Source: Haematobia irritans (Eukaryota; Arthropoda; Insecta; Diptera; Muscidae). Taken from it: DNA of 64,000 nt. The DNA is taken from positions 155,180,473 through 155,244,472 of the forward strand of contig NC_134399.1 in the NCBI RefSeq assembly GCF_050003625.1, written 5' to 3'. A program made the position numbers and the translations under genes. Below the pieces are notes generated by a model, which searched no databases, was not told the DNA's origin, and saw only the letters and a program-made list of their open reading frames with translations. This document shows positions 62,156 to 64,000 of this stretch, in pieces. The stretch's first letter is position 1; every line of letters starts with the position of its first letter.

Positions 62156-62559
62156 CTTGCCTCTCAATAAGATAACACAAAAATTTTCACTTTCAGTTTC
62201 ATTTGTTTTTCACTTTTGTTTATTAATCAATAAAATTGTGTCATCTTCACTATTTGGTGGTGGAATCAATGAATTTGAGATGCTGTTTCGCAAAACTATC
62301 ACTTATTAATTCATTTATTTTGATAAGTGCTTTTTGTGTTGCCTTTCGGGGAAAAAATGCAAACATGTCAGGTATATGGCTGCAAACATGTAAAATGTAG
62401 CCATTTAAGTTGAGGTCTATTTTGTACATGAACAACAATTGCGGTAAATATAAGGCCTTTGCAAATGACATTTTGACACAAATTCTTCGAAAGGAAATTT
62501 TTCACGAACAAAAAAGTATTTTCGTTAAGTCAAGTATTAAATATTAATGTACGACAGAA
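62156..62559. other. Unclassified spacer
   Basis: No gene or named repeat recognised; the short frame at 62250-62471 lacks any motif. Confidence 0.35.
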
Positions 62560-62800
62560 GGTGGGTCTGGCCGAATCTTGAATACCTACTACCATGAATC
62601 GAATATAATAGTTTCCTTTGAAAACTCATCATCGTAGCGGATTTCTTTCAAATAGATATTTTAATATATTTCCCTGATCGAGAATATATAAACGCTACAG
62701 CTGTTGCAAAAACTCGTCCCTTTTCTACAGAGAAGTTAAGTTCGAAGATAGGTTATATCGGTCCAAGTTTCGACATAGCCCCCATATAGACCGATTTCCC
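62560..62800 (-). repeat. Decayed mini-me III fragment
   Basis: Tail-like GGTCTGGCCGAATCTTGAA and TACCTACTACCATGAATC, then core phrases AAGTTCGAAGATAGG and TAGCCCCCATATAGACCGA. The middle is mostly lost. Confidence 0.55.
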
Positions 62801-63560
62801 TTCAACTATACTAACCAAGAATATTTCGGTTGGGAAATTTTGTGATAAACGAAAGATTTGAGTTAATTTGATTTGATCCCTCAATCCGAATTTGATTCTT
62901 TTCCAATTATATTAAGTCCATTAATGTAACTCATCTTTATAAAGGCCTCATGAATCGAATTTTTGCCAATTTATATAACTAATACCATTCCACACGCTTA
63001 TAATGTCCCATGTTTGCCATTGTGTTCCTTCTTCATCTAGATATTCTATGTTTTGGTCACTACCAAATTCACCAAATTCGAAGAGGACTACAACGTAAAC
63101 TGCGAAAATATTTTTTCAAGTTTTAGTCAAATACACTTCAATTCCATAAAATGTTCTAAAGCAAACAATATAATACATTCACATAAAGTTGAACTCATGT
63201 ACACACACACACACACGCGCACAGTCACACACATATATTGCCTAAATGAAGAAAAATATTTTATTTTCAGCGAAAGTAGAAAAACCGAAAGCTTCCCTAT
63301 AATTGAGGTGTTTTGAGCACAAATATGCTTAGCTGCAGTAGGGAGAAATGTAAAATGAATTGCAATTGGTATAGCATTCTGCCGACGAAGTTGATGGTAT
63401 GCCGGCTGGTCTCCGGTAACCCATCACCTCCAAACCATATGTACAGCAAACAAAAGTATGTATGTTTAGTTACTAACTTCAAAAAAATAAATTGCCAACT
63501 GGATTCCCTGGGGGTGGTATGGTCCAGTAGGTTTATTGAGCTTCACATATTAAAAGGAAT
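62801..63560. other. Unclassified spacer with CA microsatellite
   Basis: Contains a CA repeat at about 63200-63235 and no recognised gene. The short frames here overlap in several phases without motifs. Confidence 0.4.
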
Positions 63561-63562
63561 AT

Positions 63563-63812
63563 AAAACAAGTGAGTAAAGAAGAAAGTCGGGCGGGGCCGA
63601 CTATATCATACCCTGAATCACCCCTACTGAATTATTAAACATTGTTTGGGGGGTATGAGTGGTATAGAATTGGGAGATAACCCGCATTTCCATATGTAAA
63701 AACATGGTTATGGGAGTTTTATCACAATCTCAATAGAAATGTCTGATATTAGGAGCTATAGTTGATTCTGAACCTACAGAGTTTGTATGCCACTAATATT
63801 GCTTCCATTATT
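63563..63812 (-). repeat. Mini-me II-variant tail fragment
   Basis: AACAAGTGAGTAAAGAAG and GGGCGGGGCCGACT, then about 200 bp of core, cut short by the next element of the same subfamily. Confidence 0.6.
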
Positions 63813-64000
63813 AAACAAGTAAGTAAAGTAGAAAGTCGGGCGGGGCCGACTACATCATACCCTAAACCACCATTACAGAATTAGTAATCATAAGCATTTG
63901 TGGGGTAAGATATAGGTCTGGGAGATAAATCGCAGTTGCATATTTAAGAAAATTAAGGGGTACATGTCTATGGGTGCTTTGTGTCAATCTGACTGTAGCT
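63813..64000 (-). mobile_element. Mini-me II-variant element, cut by window end
   Basis: AACAAGTAAGTAAAGTAG and GGGCGGGGCCGACT, closely matching 25611-25790 base by base. The rest lies beyond the window. Confidence 0.7.

Overview
The window reads as a repeat-choked stretch of a higher-fly genome, most likely a muscid. A transposon at 33629-35169 recalls Himar1, the mariner first described from the horn fly Haematobia irritans, so Haematobia is my leading guess. It is inferred from that element and the style of the dispersed repeats, not proven. Almost all of the 64 kb is non-coding.

The only convincing host genes form one family at the left end, all on the minus strand: copy A (runs off the left edge, 1-904), B (10018-11536, frameshifted), C (3' fragment, 15030-15549), D (15605-17126, intact, 486 aa) and E (20796-22173, 438 aa, premature stop). 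Each complete copy has a 55-nt first exon that encodes a signal peptide, a short phase-1 intron (61 or 78 nt), and one large second exon. The mature protein has a GY(K/Q)LY region, a Thr run, a long Pro tract, an acidic block, a very basic Arg/Lys block, a second acidic block and a Gln/Pro-rich tail. The promoters share a TATA box, a conserved start-site block and an upstream motif. I do not recognise the family; it looks like a secreted low-complexity structural, mucin-like or adhesive protein. B to E arose partly by a tandem duplication of about 5.59 kb (9963-15549 and 15550-21141), whose breakpoint lies inside the E-type gene.

The rest is nested repeats. (1) Mini-me/DINE-1-like non-autonomous elements in at least three subfamilies carry a conserved head, a (GTCY)n microsatellite, a core of about 153-bp tandem units and a conserved tail. 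They occupy 5006-6848, 7166-9782, 12111-14757 with its duplicate 17701-20348, 23547-25303, 25611-27403, 27648-29183, 35326-37400, 38391-40600, 40679-42112, 46190-47718, 48716-51943 and 55789-57832. (2) A 29-bp AT-rich satellite (1881-5005, 30115-32400, 45180-46190, 58740-61920 and shorter patches) repeatedly sits next to or inside these elements. (3) Two composite elements with hAT-like ends (30020-33250 and 44436-48232) lie in opposite orientation; one has a perfect 8-bp target duplication. (4) Four Tc1/mariner copies: a DD41D rosa-like copy (7619-8545), a Himar1-like DD34D copy carrying a SINE (33629-35169), and two DD37E copies (35411-36525, 42426-43721). (5) tRNA-derived SINE parts, MITEs and long hairpins.

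Many long open frames in the mini-me cores are artefacts of a repeat unit divisible by three and should not be read as genes. Between 53059 and 55218 the DNA looks mostly single-copy, but I see no supportable gene there.
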